Made by a program: the position numbers and the translations under genes
In this document: positions 62,421 through 64,000 of the stretch, piece by piece
Numbering within the stretch: position 1 is the stretch's first letter
How the letters are laid out: each line of letters opens with the position of its first letter
Assembly (NCBI RefSeq): GCF_026210795.1
Contig: NC_089434.1
Coordinates: 3,658,001 to 3,722,000 of the forward strand
Length of the DNA: 64,000 nt
Direction of reading: 5' to 3'
DNA from: Rhizophagus irregularis
Lineage: Eukaryota; Glomeromycota; Glomeromycetes; Glomerales; Glomeraceae
The notes under the pieces: model-generated
What the model saw: the letters and a program-made list of their open reading frames with translations, nothing else
Told to the model about the DNA's origin: nothing
The model's database searches: none

Positions 62421-64000
62421 TTTTCAAACATAATTAGTTTGAATTTTTATGATACCAAAATATATTTTGTTACAGATGTTGTCTCGTATTTGGATTGATT
62501 ATGCCTTCACCAAAAAAATTTGTAACCAAGCCCATTAATTTATTTATATACTATAACAATAGATATATTTCTCTTAATTAAAAAAATAATATAAAAAATA
62601 AAACAACTAATAATTGAACTACGCATATTTTTTTTTTTACTTTAGTTTATATGATATATGTATATAATATCCCTCATATATTTTATATATGATATATATA
62701 ATTTAGAACAATATTTAATTATTTCATACACTAATTAACTCTAGTATACATTTTAAAACTCAAGAAGAGAAAAAGAGAACTATATATTTTAAAAGTTAAA
62801 TTTCATTGGAAAAATAATTTCAACTTTCAAAGACACTGGCTGTATATTAGTAATAGTAGTCAACCAACATACACATTTGTTCTGTTGGGAATTGCATACT
62901 CTTTATTATCTAATTAATTATATAGACTTTATTGATATCCTTCAAAAAAAATTTTTCAAGATTGGCTTACAAAACAAAGCATAAATAAAGTAATACTGTA
63001 AATACATAGAATATATAAGATGGATTTAGTTTTCATGAGGAAATGTTAAATAGAATTGATGCATAAGTTTTTCAACCTTTTTATTTAATTGAAAAATTAT
63101 AATAGAACAAATAATTAAAAGAAATTTATTAATAAATTTAATATAGTTTAGATAAATAATAGAATTATAGTCAAAATAGCAAACATGAGGAAAGGAAAGA
63201 CATTAAAAATTTAGACCTAAGTGAATGCCACTTGACGATGAAAAAAGTCTTGAGAAGTAGAATATAAAACTTAAAGTTGAAGAAGATTCCATAATAAACT
63301 TTTGGAATTATAGAAACATAAAGTGGCCTTAACTCATTGCAGACTTTGGTGCTCAAACTTTCCCTCAAATATGGAACGAAATTTTTTATAACATCCTCTG
63401 TATCATGGGAGACGATCCTACTGTCCAAAAAGTTGTAGTAATAGTTTAAGATTATGAATCTGATTTATTATATATATTCTTAAAAACTTGATATTTCAAG
63501 TCAGGCATAATTAAGAGTAAAAAATTAGACCAATGTTTTTCCTAAATGAAAAAGTAAATTTAGTAAATAATATATTATCCTAATCCTATGTCCATACCTT
63601 AACTATGGTATTATATTAGTTTAGTTAATCAATAAATTCTTCAACAGCTATTCCTTCATTTAATTGAAAATATAATAGAACCAAATAACTGAAGGAAAAA
63701 TTATTAATATATATATTTTTAATAAATAATATAGTAAAAAATATATATACAATTACAAACCTCAGTAAAGGAAAGAGATTAAAAACAAAGAAATAACCTA
63801 AGATTATAGTTCTAGAAGAATTGGTTATGATAGATATTCTTTTATTTTGACTATAAACTTAAATAATATACAATTATAAATATTATTGTTAAATCATATA
63901 TATTTCTTTATTATTAAGATGTCTTATAACAATATTTTGAGAAGTTTCAATCATTATAGTAATAATAGCAAATATACTCCATATATATAGATTATATACA
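62421..64000. other. no supported gene
   Basis: AT-rich sequence. A minus-strand frame at 63171-63428 begins MDSRIVSHDTEDVIKNFVPY and then turns hydrophobic; I cannot assign it. A phrase of about 60 bases around 63050-63130 (TTTAATTGAAAA...AATAGAACAAATAA) resembles 63655-63720, suggesting an old duplication. Confidence 0.35.

Overview
The window looks like nuclear DNA of an arbuscular mycorrhizal fungus (Glomeromycotina, Rhizophagus-like). The DNA is very AT-rich. Genes are sparse and have short introns of about 60-130 bp with GT...AG ends. There is a kinase gene of the family that is hugely expanded in these fungi (CxxC ribbon, 'NWTSGN' segment, kinase domain with an HRDFH loop), an F-box/leucine-rich protein of the local expanded type, a Medusa (DUF7082)-type regulator, and dense transposon debris. 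The species call is inference; no marker gene is present.

Layout. 1-8578: mostly gene-poor AT-rich DNA with a foldback repeat and fragments of unrecognised coding sequence. 8579-12593 (+): twelve-exon gene for the SRP receptor alpha subunit. Its GTPase P-loop is interrupted by a 436-residue intein whose homing endonuclease has lost both catalytic aspartates. 12594-18548: dispersed repeats, palindromes, a possible solo LTR and a MITE. 18549-19861 (-): Medusa-type gene with an in-frame tandem repeat. 22380-26107 (-): intact F-box gene and its decayed tandem duplicate. 28020-29545 (-): hAT-transposase-like pseudogene split by a TA-flanked MITE. 30473-33137: palindromic 2.7-kb hAT-type element (8-bp target duplication) with two further elements inside it. 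More MITEs lie at 34595, 36955 and 38854.

39593-50605 is an apparently complete, very young Ty3/gypsy retrotransposon on the minus strand with matching 643-bp LTRs. Its organisation is unusual: an extra first ORF, a Gag with a long Cys-rich N-terminal extension, a protease joined in frame to Gag through a single UGA in a CUA context, a separate RT-RNase H frame, a small linking ORF, and an integrase carrying an N-terminal nucleotide-kinase-like (thymidylate kinase type) domain. A tRNA-Gly-like sequence sits just inside the 3' LTR. The element inserted about 105 bp upstream of the kinase gene at 50711-54715 (+), which has six tandem copies of an N-terminal module exon but only one C-lobe. 54716-64000 holds no intact gene, only remnants of gypsy integrase and Helitron-like sequence.

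The strongest candidates for undescribed biology are the intein inside the SRP receptor P-loop, which exon skipping cannot bypass, and the nucleotide-kinase/integrase fusion with its chain of recoding signals in the retrotransposon. All exon joins are inferred from reading frame and splice-site fit, without transcript data.
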